From contig PLLA01000119.1 of NCBI GenBank assembly GCA_003140835.1, positions 115,180 to 160,592 of the forward strand: 45,413 nt of DNA. Direction: 5' to 3'. Shown piece after piece: positions 8,331-16,764 of this stretch. The stretch's first letter is position 1. The number at the start of each line of letters is the position of its first letter. The DNA comes from Candidatus Tumulicola scandinaviensis (GTDB taxonomy: Bacteria > Vulcanimicrobiota > Vulcanimicrobiia > Vulcanimicrobiales > Vulcanimicrobiaceae). Both the position numbers and the translations under genes were made by a program. The notes beneath the pieces are model-generated. The model was not told where the DNA came from and did no database searches. It was given only the letters and a program-made list of their open reading frames with translations.

Positions 8331-9952
8331 ACGTTTCCGCTCTGCTCGATGCCGGCGGCGCTCATGCGTTAGAGTTTGGGTGGCTGCGAGACGCGGTTCA
8401 ACCGGCGAGCGAGTACGGGTTACGGGTTTTTGCCGGCGTGCGCCCGTTCGCGCCAGGCGCGGAGGAAGCGGCGCAAGCTCGAGCGCAACGCATCGCCGAT
8501 TGCGCGACGGCCTTCGATGCGGTTCGTCTGGACGCGATTCGCGACGCGCTGCGCACGACGCCGGACGCCGCCGGGGCGATCGCACGCGCATCGATGGGAG
8601 ACGTGCTCGCCGACGCCGGCTTCTTCGAGTTGCAGCGTTTTTGCGATGCTGCCGAGCGCGTCGACGGATTGGTTGACGGCGCGGCCGGCATCGCTCCGGT
8701 TCTCTGCGCCGGGGCGCGCATCGTGCAAGAGGCGCTCGAACCCGGACGAACCGGAACGTACGAGTTCTATTTGGCCGACGCATTCGACGGCGCGTTGGCG
8801 GCGGCGCGGTTGGAGCTGGCAAACGCGCAAGCCGAGTTGGACGCGGCGCGCGGGCGCACGCTGGCGCGGATCGCGAACCGGCTGAGGCGCGACGACGTGT
8901 CGAGCGACGAGTTCATCGTCATGCGGGTGGACGTCGACGGAGAACTTCCGGCCGGCGTTCGCGTGCTTCGCGAGGCGCCGACGTACTTTCTGTGCACGGT
9001 GGAACTCGACGAAGTTGCGCTGGCAACCCTCGAACGGCGCGATGCCGCCGCCGACGCCGTGGCCGCAGCCGAGGAGCGCGTTCGCACGTCGTTGTCTGGG
9101 CTGGTGGCCGCCAATGCCGCGCAACTCGACGCCGCTGCGATCGCGTTCGGCGAACTCGATCTGCTGGTGGCAGCCGCGCGTTTCGCGCGTCAGCATCGCT
9201 GCACCGTCGCGCGCGTCGTCGCCGAGCCCGCGCTGTCGTTCGAGGGCGGCCGCTTTTTGCCGCTGGCGGTTGAGCTCGCTCGCGAGGGACGGGCGTTCAC
9301 AGCGATCGACGTCGCGCTGCACGACGTTGCGGTGATCACCGGCCCAAACATGGGCGGAAAAAGCGTTTGCTTGCGCACCTGCGGATTCATCGCATTGTGT
9401 GCCGCGTTAGGATTGCCGGTTCCGGCGGAGCGCGCCTCGACGGGCTTGTTCGACGAGATTGCGTGGCTAGGCATCGGGAGTCAGGACGATCAGCCCGGCG
9501 GCTTACTTTCCGCGTTCGCGCAGGAAGTCGTGCGCTTGCGGGACCTGTTGGCGCGCAACCCCGGGCGGCTTCTGGTACTCGTGGATGAGTTCGCGCGCAC
9601 CACGACGCCGCTCGAAGGCAAAGCGCTTCTGGTCGCGCTGTTGCGGCGTCTGGGCGAACGCGCCGCCTGCGGATTAGCGGCCACGCATTTGGCGAGTGTC
9701 GCTCGCGAGGCCGGCGCGCGCCATTTTGTGGTTCGGGGACTGCGCGGAATTCCGCAGCCGCCGGCCACCGGCGACCTGCATCAAGCCCTGGCGGCGCTAG
9801 CGGCGTCGATGGACTATTCGATTGCCGAAGTCGGACCGGACGACGTCGCCGACGGCGACGCGATCGCGCTGGCATCGCTGCTCGGACTCGACGCGGAACT
9901 CGTCGAGACCGCGCGCCGGCACCTCGCCTCGTCCGGCAGCGCGTCATCCTGA
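8327..9952 (+). CDS. kamC: MutS-like ATPase, probable lysine 5,6-aminomutase reactivase KamC
   Basis: The 541-residue protein ends in a MutS-family ATPase domain: Walker A GPNMGGKSVCLRT (about residue 340), a GLLSAFAQEVVRLRDLL segment matching the MutS linker, Walker B LLVLVDEFARTTTP, and ATHLASV as the His switch. The N-terminal 330 residues lack a recognisable mismatch-recognition domain, so it is not a repair MutS. KamC proteins have this layout and reactivate B12-dependent lysine 5,6-aminomutase. The start GTG 8327 overlaps the kamB stop. kce follows after 47 bases, supporting a lysine-degradation role. The aminomutase subunits themselves are not in the window. Confidence 0.75.
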   Translation: MNVSALLDAGGAHALEFGWLRDAVQPASEYGLRVFAGVRPFAPGAEEAAQARAQRIADCATAFDAVRLDAIRDALRTTPDAAGAIARASMGDVLADAGFFELQRFCDAAERVDGLVDGAAGIAPVLCAGARIVQEALEPGRTGTYEFYLADAFDGALAAARLELANAQAELDAARGRTLARIANRLRRDDVSSDEFIVMRVDVDGELPAGVRVLREAPTYFLCTVELDEVALATLERRDAAADAVAAAEERVRTSLSGLVAANAAQLDAAAIAFGELDLLVAAARFARQHRCTVARVVAEPALSFEGGRFLPLAVELAREGRAFTAIDVALHDVAVITGPNMGGKSVCLRTCGFIALCAALGLPVPAERASTGLFDEIAWLGIGSQDDQPGGLLSAFAQEVVRLRDLLARNPGRLLVLVDEFARTTTPLEGKALLVALLRRLGERAACGLAATHLASVAREAGARHFVVRGLRGIPQPPATGDLHQALAALAASMDYSIAEVGPDDVADGDAIALASLLGLDAELVETARRHLASSGSASS

Positions 9953-9999
9953 CACGCGACAGAGAGTAGCGCGAGGCGGCGTGCGCGAAGGGCGTTGAA

Positions 10000-10842
10000 A
10001 TGGATCCCCTGATTATCACGTGCGCCCCGGTCGGGGCCGAACTGACGCTCGACCAGACGCCGCACCTACCTTATACGCCGGCACTCCTCGGAGAAACAGC
10101 GCGCGCGGTACGAGAGGCCGGCGGCGCGATCGTGCACGTGCATTGCCGCAACGACGACGGCACCAACACGCACGCTGTCGAGCGGTTTCGCGAAGCCTAC
10201 GACTCGATTCGCGCGCACAGCGACTTGATCGTCCAGTTTTCAACCGGCGGCGCGATCGGCATGACGCCGCAGGAACGCGCGAGCGTGCTGCAGTTGCGAC
10301 CCGAAATGGCCACGCTGACGTGCGGAAGCGTTAACTTCGGCGACGACATCTTCGAAAACAGCTTTCCGATCATGCGCGGCATTCTCGAAAAAATGAACGA
10401 GTTCGGCGTGCGTCCGGAACTGGAAATCTTCGATAAGGGCCATGTGGCAAACGCCCGCCGCCTCGCGAAGGAAGGCCTCCTCACGTTCCCGCAGCACGTC
10501 GACTTTGTGCTCGGCGTCCCCGGCGGGCTCGAAGCTACCGTTTCGAATCTTTGCGAGCTGGTGAACGACTTACCGCCCGGATGCACCTGGTCGGTCGCCG
10601 GCATCGGCCGCCAGCAGCTGCCGATGGCGATGACGGCGATCGCGATGGGCGGCCACGTGCGGGTCGGCCTCGAGGATAACGTGTACTACAGCAAGGGCCG
10701 GCTGGCGCGCAACGAAGAGCTGGTCGCTCGCGTCGCGCGGATCGCTCACGAAGCGGGGCGCCCGGTCGCCACACCGGACCAGGCGCGCGAAATCCTCGGC
10801 CTGCGCGTGCGGGAAGGCCTTTCGCACGCGCCTGCTAACTAG
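10000..10842 (+). CDS. kce: 3-keto-5-aminohexanoate cleavage enzyme (BKACE family)
   Basis: The 280-residue protein matches the BKACE/Kce family along its whole length. Zn-binding residues are visible: H46 and H48 in IVHVHCRNDDG and E225 in RVGLEDNVYY; SFPIMRGIL and FVLGVPGG are further family segments. Kce condenses 3-keto-5-aminohexanoate with acetyl-CoA to give 3-aminobutyryl-CoA and acetoacetate in the lysine fermentation route. BKACE enzymes vary in substrate, so the exact ketoacid is not proven by sequence, but the upstream kamB/kamC-like genes favour the lysine pathway. A GAAGGG ribosome-binding site precedes ATG 10000. Confidence 0.87.
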   Translation: MDPLIITCAPVGAELTLDQTPHLPYTPALLGETARAVREAGGAIVHVHCRNDDGTNTHAVERFREAYDSIRAHSDLIVQFSTGGAIGMTPQERASVLQLRPEMATLTCGSVNFGDDIFENSFPIMRGILEKMNEFGVRPELEIFDKGHVANARRLAKEGLLTFPQHVDFVLGVPGGLEATVSNLCELVNDLPPGCTWSVAGIGRQQLPMAMTAIAMGGHVRVGLEDNVYYSKGRLARNEELVARVARIAHEAGRPVATPDQAREILGLRVREGLSHAPAN

Positions 10843-10868
10843 GGTGCTCAATCAATAGCCGCGGCTCT

Positions 10869-10886
10869 AGGAGGATGTCCTAGCTG
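10869..10886 (+). promoter_or_regulatory. ribosome-binding site defining a CTG start
   Basis: A perfect AGGAGG (10869-10874) is nine bases from CTG at 10884. An ATG at 10875 abuts the Shine-Dalgarno and is followed in frame by TCC and TAG, so it cannot start the gene. The CTG gives the canonical permease N-terminus. Confidence 0.6.
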
Positions 10887-11858
10887 TTCACTTACGTCGT
10901 ACGCCGGACGCTGCAGTCGATTCCCTTGCTGCTGCTGATCTCGATCATTCTCTACGCCATCCTTTACAATATGCCGGGCGGCCCGCTCGCGCCGTACCTC
11001 TCGAATCCGCACATCACGCCGGCCGACATCGCGCGGCTCAGGCACAACCTCGGCATGGATCAACCGGTTCCGATCCAGTATCTAAAATGGCTCGGCCACA
11101 TCCTCACCGGCGACATGGGGTATTCCACCAGCAACTCCGAGCCCGTCTTCCAGGCCATCGTCGAGCGCATTCCGGCGACCCTCGAGCTGATGCTGACGTC
11201 GTTCGTATTTTCGGTCGTCATCGGCGTGGCCGCGGGTATCATTTCGGCCGTCTGGCGTTACTCGGTGGTCGACTACTTCATCACGACGCTGGCATTCTTC
11301 GGCCAATCCATGCCGGTCTTCTGGTTTGCGCTCATGATGCAGCTCGCGTTTGCCGTGCACGGCGTTCCGCTACCGTTCGGATATCAGATTCAGCTGCCGT
11401 CGGCGGGCATCTCGAGCAGCGATACGTTCGACCTGAGCGACCGGCTTTCGCATTTGGTGCTCCCGACCATCGTGCTCTCGCTCTTGTCGCTTGCCCTATA
11501 CAGCCGGTTCATGCGTTCCTCGCTGCTGGAAGTTCTGGGCACGGACTACATGCGCACGGCGGCGGCTAAGGGTTTGAGCTTCCGCACCATTCTTTTTAAG
11601 CACGGGCTCAAGAACGCGATGATCCCGGTGGTTACGATTCTCGCGCTCTCGCTCCCCGGAGTGCTGGGCGGCGCCATCATCACCGAAACGATCTTCGCCT
11701 GGCCCGGGACCGGCCGGCTCTTTTATAACGCCTTGACGCAGAGCGACATCGCACTGCTGATGGGCGTGCTCATCATGCTGGCTTTCCTGGTCGTGTTTTC
11801 GAATTTGCTCGCCGACGTCGTCTACGCGTGGCTCGATCCGCGCGTGAAGTACGACTAG
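10884..11858 (+). CDS. dipeptide/oligopeptide ABC transporter permease, DppB/OppB type
   Basis: The 324-residue inner-membrane protein is read from CTG 10884, giving (M)FTYVVRRTLQSIPLLLLIS, the standard N-terminus of DppB/OppB permeases; the later TTG 10926 would remove the first half of helix 1. It has about six helices, a long periplasmic loop after helix 1, and the EAA coupling motif DYMRTAAAKGLSFRTILFKHGLKNAMIP. The C-terminus LADVVYAWLDPRVKYD is typical. It forms a heterodimeric channel with the downstream DppC-type protein (12-base gap). No binding protein or ATPase genes are adjacent, so the substrate (peptides, nickel or other) is open. It might serve import of products related to the preceding amino-acid catabolic genes. 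Confidence 0.9.
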   Translation: MFTYVVRRTLQSIPLLLLISIILYAILYNMPGGPLAPYLSNPHITPADIARLRHNLGMDQPVPIQYLKWLGHILTGDMGYSTSNSEPVFQAIVERIPATLELMLTSFVFSVVIGVAAGIISAVWRYSVVDYFITTLAFFGQSMPVFWFALMMQLAFAVHGVPLPFGYQIQLPSAGISSSDTFDLSDRLSHLVLPTIVLSLLSLALYSRFMRSSLLEVLGTDYMRTAAAKGLSFRTILFKHGLKNAMIPVVTILALSLPGVLGGAIITETIFAWPGTGRLFYNALTQSDIALLMGVLIMLAFLVVFSNLLADVVYAWLDPRVKYD

Positions 11859-11870
11859 GGGGTAGGGACG

Positions 11871-12806
11871 ATGGCCGCCACTTTTCCGGTTCCATCTGCC
11901 GCGATTGAGGAAGACCTTCAGACCACCAAGGTTACGTTCTGGACGCGGCTGCGTCGTCACAAGCTGGCCATCGCCGGTCTGGTCGTACTGGTCCTGATGG
12001 TATCCGGCGCCATCTTCGCCGGGCAGCTAGCGCCGTTCGATCCCAACGCCATCGACAACGTTCACTGGCAGGGCACGCCGCTGCCACCGTGTTTCCAAGA
12101 CGCCTCCCAGTGCGGCGGCCACCCGCTAGGAACCGACGAGGTCGGGCGCGATTTGCTCTCCCGGCTGCTGTTCGGAGCTCGGATCTCGCTGATGGTCGGC
12201 CTGTTTGCCGTGCTGATGGAGGTCGTCATCGGCACGACGCTGGGCGCGATCTCCGGCTACTACGGCGGCTGGATCGATTGGGCCATCATGCGCGTCACCG
12301 ACGTCTTCCTATCGATTCCCCTGCTTCCGCTACTGCTGGTGTTGACCGCGATCGTGGCCGCCAGCTCGTCGAAGGCGGCGCTGAATTTCGGCGTGATCGT
12401 CCTCATCATCGGCGCGCTCTCCTGGATGAGCGTCGCTCGTCTGGTGCGCGCCTCGTTTTTGAGCCTCCGCGAGCGCGAATTTGCCGAAGCGGCACGTGCC
12501 GTAGGGAACAACGACGGACGAATCATCTTCAGGCACCTCTTGCCCAACGCCGTCGCCCCGATCGTCGTCCAGGCGACGCTGGACGTCGCCGGGGTCATCG
12601 TGCTTGAATCGACGCTTTCGTTTCTCGGGCTGGGAATCCAGCCGCCGACCGCCTCCTGGGGCAACATGCTTTCAAATGCCCAGGCCAACCTTCAAACGGC
12701 CTGGTGGGCCGCGGTCTTCCCGGGCCTGTGCATCTTGGCGACGGTCCTCTCGATCAACTACATCGGCGACGGCCTGCGCGATGCGCTTGACCCGAATATG
12801 CGGTAG
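11871..12806 (+). CDS. dipeptide/oligopeptide ABC transporter permease, DppC/OppC type
   Basis: The 311-residue permease pairs with the upstream DppB-type protein. It has the cytoplasmic N-terminal extension of OppC/DppC proteins, helix 1 (LAIAGLVVLVLMVSGAIFAG), the conserved HPLGTDEVGRDLLSRLLFGARISL, the EAA loop REFAEAARAVGNNDGRIIFRHLLPN, and the STLSFLGLGIQPPTASWGNML family signature. A short Cys-containing insert (PPCFQDASQCGG) precedes the HPLGTD motif and may form a periplasmic disulfide; I do not recall it as standard. A purine-rich TAGGGACG ribosome-binding site lies just before ATG 11871. Confidence 0.92.
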   Translation: MAATFPVPSAAIEEDLQTTKVTFWTRLRRHKLAIAGLVVLVLMVSGAIFAGQLAPFDPNAIDNVHWQGTPLPPCFQDASQCGGHPLGTDEVGRDLLSRLLFGARISLMVGLFAVLMEVVIGTTLGAISGYYGGWIDWAIMRVTDVFLSIPLLPLLLVLTAIVAASSSKAALNFGVIVLIIGALSWMSVARLVRASFLSLREREFAEAARAVGNNDGRIIFRHLLPNAVAPIVVQATLDVAGVIVLESTLSFLGLGIQPPTASWGNMLSNAQANLQTAWWAAVFPGLCILATVLSINYIGDGLRDALDPNMR

Positions 12807-12849
12807 GGGCTAGACTCTAGTGTCCTCTGGAGACGGACGCTCGGCCTTT

Positions 12850-12933
12850 GCGCAAGTGGCGGAATTGGTAGACGCACTAGCTTGAGGGGCTAGCGGGAGC
12901 AATCTCGTGCAGGTTCAAGTCCTGTCTTGCGCA
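12850..12933 (+). tRNA. tRNA-Leu (anticodon GAG)
   Basis: An 84-base class II tRNA. The acceptor arm GCGCAAG (12850-12856) pairs with CTTGCGC (12926-12932) with A as discriminator. The anticodon arm CTAGC-TTGAGGG-GCTAG presents GAG, reading CUC/CUU Leu codons. A long variable arm and a T-arm with TTCAAGT follow. The CCA end is not encoded. Confidence 0.95.
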
Positions 12934-12938
12934 TGATC

Positions 12939-12962
12939 GCCCCGCAGCGGGGGCGGCTTTTT
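12939..12962 (+). terminator. intrinsic terminator after tRNA-Leu
   Basis: GCCCC (12939-12943) pairs with GGGGC (12950-12954) around a six-base loop, followed by GG and CTTTTT ending at 12962. It sits six bases behind the tRNA. Confidence 0.75.
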
Positions 12963-13139
12963 GTTCGATCTTTGATTCGAAGCCCGCGGACCCCGTGCTA
13001 CGCTGGTACCGTCAGCTCACGGGCTTCCGGCGCCCGTTTCGGCACCATCACCGATGCATCGATTATTAAGACCCGCATTGAAACAGTGCCCCAGCCCTCC
13101 GCGTACAGCTAGGCAAATGGTGCCGACGGAGCTTACGAC
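12963..13139. other. intergenic region upstream of the RND gene
   Basis: No gene, repeat or convincing promoter is visible in these 177 bases, the longest gene-free stretch of the window. Only a GGAG at about 13127-13130, nine bases before GTG 13140, looks functional, as the ribosome-binding site of the RND gene. Confidence 0.5.
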
Positions 13140-16100
13140 GTGTGGTTGACGCGCTTTGCCATTACTCGTCCGGTGATCACCGCGATGGTCTTCATCGCGC
13201 TGGCTATTTTCGGATATATCGCGTTCGAGAAGCTCGGCCGCAGTAACGATCCGCCCGGGACCGCGTTTCCGATCGTCATCGTCTTCGCCAACTATCCCGG
13301 CGCTTCGCCGCAAGAGATGGAGCGGCTGATCGTCAAGCCGATCGAAGATCAGCTTGCCGACATCGATAACCTCGACCAGTTGACCGCGACCGCACAGGAA
13401 GGTTCGGCCACGGTCGGTGTCCAGTTCAAGCTCGGCACCGACCTCAGCATGGCCGCCATCAACGTACAAAGCGCGGTCGACACGGCGCGCGTCTACTTGC
13501 CGACCGATCTAGACCCGCCGCAGGTGTTTAAGAACGGTGCGTCCGAGCCGCTGCTGGATATCGCCATCAGTTCGAAGACGCTGGCCCCGACGGCCTTGGC
13601 CGATCTGGTCACGAATCGCGTGCAGCCTTTACTGAAGGCGATACCCAACGTTCAAACCGTCGACGTGTTCGGCGCATCGGCGCGTGAGTTTCACGTCGAG
13701 CCGATTCCGGCCAAACTGCTGGGCAGCGGAGCGACCCTCCGTGAGGTGTTCGCGGCGGTGGAGGCCAACAACGCCAACCTTCCGGGCGGAATTTTGCGCG
13801 AGCCGACCCAGGAGACGAGCGTCTCGGTCCACGCCGAAATCAACAACGCGCAGGATCTCCTGAACATTCCGCTCCCCGTTCCGGGCATGTCGAGCAAAGC
13901 GATGCGCATCGGCGACGTCGCCGGAGCGTACGATTCGCACGTCGAGCCGACCTCGATCTCGCACTACAACGGCCTCCCGCGGCTCTACGTCGAGATGAGC
14001 CGCGACATCAATGCCGACGAGATCACGTCGACGAAAGTAGCGCGGGAGCACATCAAGCAGATCGAGGCGCAGTTCCCCGAGCTCACCTTTAACGAGATCG
14101 ACGCGCCGGCCGACTACACGCAGCGATCGCTCAACGGCGTGTGGCAGTCGCTCTTCGAAGGCATCCTGCTGACGATGATCGTCATGATGCTCTTCCTGCA
14201 TCTGTGGCGCAACGCGATCGTTGTCATGATTTCAATTCCGACGTCGATTCTCTCGACCTTCATCTTGATGAACATGTTCGGGTTCCATCTCGACTCGATG
14301 TCGCTGATGGGCTTATCGCTGATCATCGGCATCTTGGTCGACGACTCGATCGTTGTGCTGGAAAATATCACGCGGCATCGAGACCTTGGTGAGGATCCAA
14401 TCGACGCGGCGATTAACGGGCGCAGCGAGATTGGCGGCGCGGCCGTCGCCATCACGATGGTCGACGTCGTGGTCTTCCTACCGATCGCGTTTTTGCCCGG
14501 CATCGTCGGTATGTACCTGAAAGAGTTCGGCGCGGTGATCGTAATCGCGACGCTGTTCTCGCTGCTGGTCTCGTTCACGCTGACACCGCTGCTGGCGGCC
14601 AGGTGGAGCGTCCGGGAGCGTTCGCCGGGGCGACCGAAATGGCTCGACTCGCTGCGATCGTGGAAGATCATGGCCGCCATGCTTGCCGGCGCGGTTGTCG
14701 CCTACTTCATTCCCTGGCGAGTGCTGGCGCTGCCCAAAGAACTTAACCTGGTCATTCCGGTCATGATCGTCGCCGTGCTAATCCTCAACGGCTTCGTGCA
14801 AAACTACGAACGGATTCTTACCTGGTACAAGACGCGCGCGCTGGGTTTTGCACTCGAACACGGTTTGTTCGTCGTATACGTCTGCGCGGTGCTGGTCATT
14901 AACGCGCTCACGCTTGCGGCCGGCGCGGGCACCGCGACCATCGCGGTGAACGTCGCGTTCCTGGTATTGGCCCTGGTTTGGCACGGCTTGGGTCTCCTGT
15001 TGCGCCGGCGCGTTGCCAGGGAGAGGCTCGACCTGCGGTGGTCGCGGTTGCAGGAGTCGGGTCCGAAGGTGCAGCGAGTGTGGCACTGGGTCGCCGACGC
15101 GGGCATGAACGTCGTACGGCTGACCGGCCAATGGCTTTACGCGACCGGCCGCCAGCGGCGGCTGACCGCAGTCACCCTCGCGACTCCCGTGGTTTTGGCC
15201 GTCGTATTCTCGCTCCTTGGGCCGATCAGCTTCGACTTCGTCCCGGCCGTACAGGACGGATCGATCTCGATGACGGTGACATACCCTCCGGGTACGCCGC
15301 TGTTAGTGACCGAAAAATACGTGAGCCAGCTCGAACAAGGCATCCTGAAAATCGAGGGGCTCAAATCGGTCAGCTCAACGGTCGGCCGCAAGCCCGAGGG
15401 CTGGGGCACGGCGATCGGCGATAACTACGCGCGGTTGAACGCGCAGACCACGGACGATCGAACGAAGGATACGTATAAGATCATCGATCAGATCCGTCAG
15501 CTCAAGTATTTGGTGCCGGGTGCCGAGTTCCAGGTTGCCGGCGAAAACGGCGGCGGCTCGGGCGCGGAGATTTTCTACTCGTTATCCGGCCCCGAGGACG
15601 CGATCGGACCGGCGGCCGAAAAGGTAGCCCAGTTCCTGCGCGACACGCCCGGCAGCGTGAACGTGCAAACGAGTAACGAACTGGCGTCGCCGCGGCTCAA
15701 CGTGAACGTCGATGCGCAGAAGGCCGAAGTGCTCGGCGTGGCGCCGGCCGATGCGGCCGCCGTGGCGCGCTTCGCGGTCGATGGCGCGGTGGCCACCAAA
15801 GTGCGAACCGACAACGGGCTGGTGGATGTGCGCGTGCAGTTTCCGCTCGCCTATCGCTCGACCGTCGACGACCTGCGGGCGGTGCGCGTGCGCGCGCAAG
15901 ACGGAACCATCGTGCCGTTGTCCGACATCGCGGACTTCGTGTGGACGAAAGCGCCGGTGCAGATCCAGCGGCTCAACCGGCAGCGCGTCGTCAACGTTTA
16001 CGGCGGCGTTCTCCCGAGCTACTCGCTGGGCGCGGTCACCGGTCCGCTCGAGAAGAAGCTGAAGGCACCTGGGTTCTTGCCCGAAGGCGTTCAGCTGACC

Positions 16101-16712
16101 GCTCAAGGCGACACGCAGTACATGATCGAGACGCTGGACAACATGATGATCGCTCTCGCGACCTCTTTCATGCTCGTATACATCCTGATGGTGATTCTCT
16201 ACGGGTCGTTCGTCGAGCCGTTCATCGTGATGTTTTCCGTCCCGCTCGCGATCATCGGCGCGCTCGCCGGGCTCGCGCTCATGCATCGCATCGAGCCCAA
16301 TGCCGGCCAATCGCTCAACATCATCTCGATGATCGGGATCGTCATGCTCTTCGGACTGGTGTCGAAAAACGGGATCTTGCTGGTCGACTATTCTAATACG
16401 CTTTGTCGGCGCGGCATGCGCGTGCGCGACGCCGTGCTGCAGGCCGCAGCGACGCGTTTCCGGCCGATTTTGATGACCACGTGCGCGATGATCTTCGGCA
16501 TGCTGCCGCTATCGCTAGGCTTCGCCGAAGGCGGTGAGTGGCGGCAGGCGATGGGAACCGTCATTATCGGCGGTCTGGCGAGCTCGCTGATCCTCACGCT
16601 CTTTCTGGTCCCGGTGATCTACAACACCTGGATCGGATTCTCCGAGCGCAACGCGGACAGGCATGCGATCGAAGCCGAAATGTCTCAACCCCGGACACCG
16701 GCCAACGCCTAG
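13140..16712 (+). CDS. RND-family efflux transporter permease (AcrB/HAE1-like) with extra membrane insert
   Basis: The 1190-residue protein has the two-fold RND plan: helix 1 at the N-terminus (TRPVITAMVFIALAIFGYIA), a large periplasmic porter domain, helices 2-6, and the same again. The proton relay is intact: GILVDDSIVVLEN in helix 4 (two Asp near residue 400) and VSKNGILLVDYSN with the conserved Lys in helix 10. AcrB relatives are about 1020-1050 residues; the surplus lies between the halves (about residues 490-678), where four or five further hydrophobic segments occur. The protein would export drugs, lipids or other amphiphiles in a tripartite complex, but no adaptor (MFP) or TolC-type gene is adjacent. 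It starts at GTG 13140; the C-terminus is short and polar. Confidence 0.9.
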   Translation: MWLTRFAITRPVITAMVFIALAIFGYIAFEKLGRSNDPPGTAFPIVIVFANYPGASPQEMERLIVKPIEDQLADIDNLDQLTATAQEGSATVGVQFKLGTDLSMAAINVQSAVDTARVYLPTDLDPPQVFKNGASEPLLDIAISSKTLAPTALADLVTNRVQPLLKAIPNVQTVDVFGASAREFHVEPIPAKLLGSGATLREVFAAVEANNANLPGGILREPTQETSVSVHAEINNAQDLLNIPLPVPGMSSKAMRIGDVAGAYDSHVEPTSISHYNGLPRLYVEMSRDINADEITSTKVAREHIKQIEAQFPELTFNEIDAPADYTQRSLNGVWQSLFEGILLTMIVMMLFLHLWRNAIVVMISIPTSILSTFILMNMFGFHLDSMSLMGLSLIIGILVDDSIVVLENITRHRDLGEDPIDAAINGRSEIGGAAVAITMVDVVVFLPIAFLPGIVGMYLKEFGAVIVIATLFSLLVSFTLTPLLAARWSVRERSPGRPKWLDSLRSWKIMAAMLAGAVVAYFIPWRVLALPKELNLVIPVMIVAVLILNGFVQNYERILTWYKTRALGFALEHGLFVVYVCAVLVINALTLAAGAGTATIAVNVAFLVLALVWHGLGLLLRRRVARERLDLRWSRLQESGPKVQRVWHWVADAGMNVVRLTGQWLYATGRQRRLTAVTLATPVVLAVVFSLLGPISFDFVPAVQDGSISMTVTYPPGTPLLVTEKYVSQLEQGILKIEGLKSVSSTVGRKPEGWGTAIGDNYARLNAQTTDDRTKDTYKIIDQIRQLKYLVPGAEFQVAGENGGGSGAEIFYSLSGPEDAIGPAAEKVAQFLRDTPGSVNVQTSNELASPRLNVNVDAQKAEVLGVAPADAAAVARFAVDGAVATKVRTDNGLVDVRVQFPLAYRSTVDDLRAVRVRAQDGTIVPLSDIADFVWTKAPVQIQRLNRQRVVNVYGGVLPSYSLGAVTGPLEKKLKAPGFLPEGVQLTAQGDTQYMIETLDNMMIALATSFMLVYILMVILYGSFVEPFIVMFSVPLAIIGALAGLALMHRIEPNAGQSLNIISMIGIVMLFGLVSKNGILLVDYSNTLCRRGMRVRDAVLQAAATRFRPILMTTCAMIFGMLPLSLGFAEGGEWRQAMGTVIIGGLASSLILTLFLVPVIYNTWIGFSERNADRHAIEAEMSQPRTPANA

Positions 16713-16764
16713 CGTCCGCGGCGCCGTCGTTTAAGGGCGAGCAAGCACGGGTAGGAAACTGCCC

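Noticed and set aside
12807-12849. Possible promoter in front of tRNA-Leu
   Set aside because: No -10/-35 pair with proper spacing could be found, only scattered TAG-rich words.
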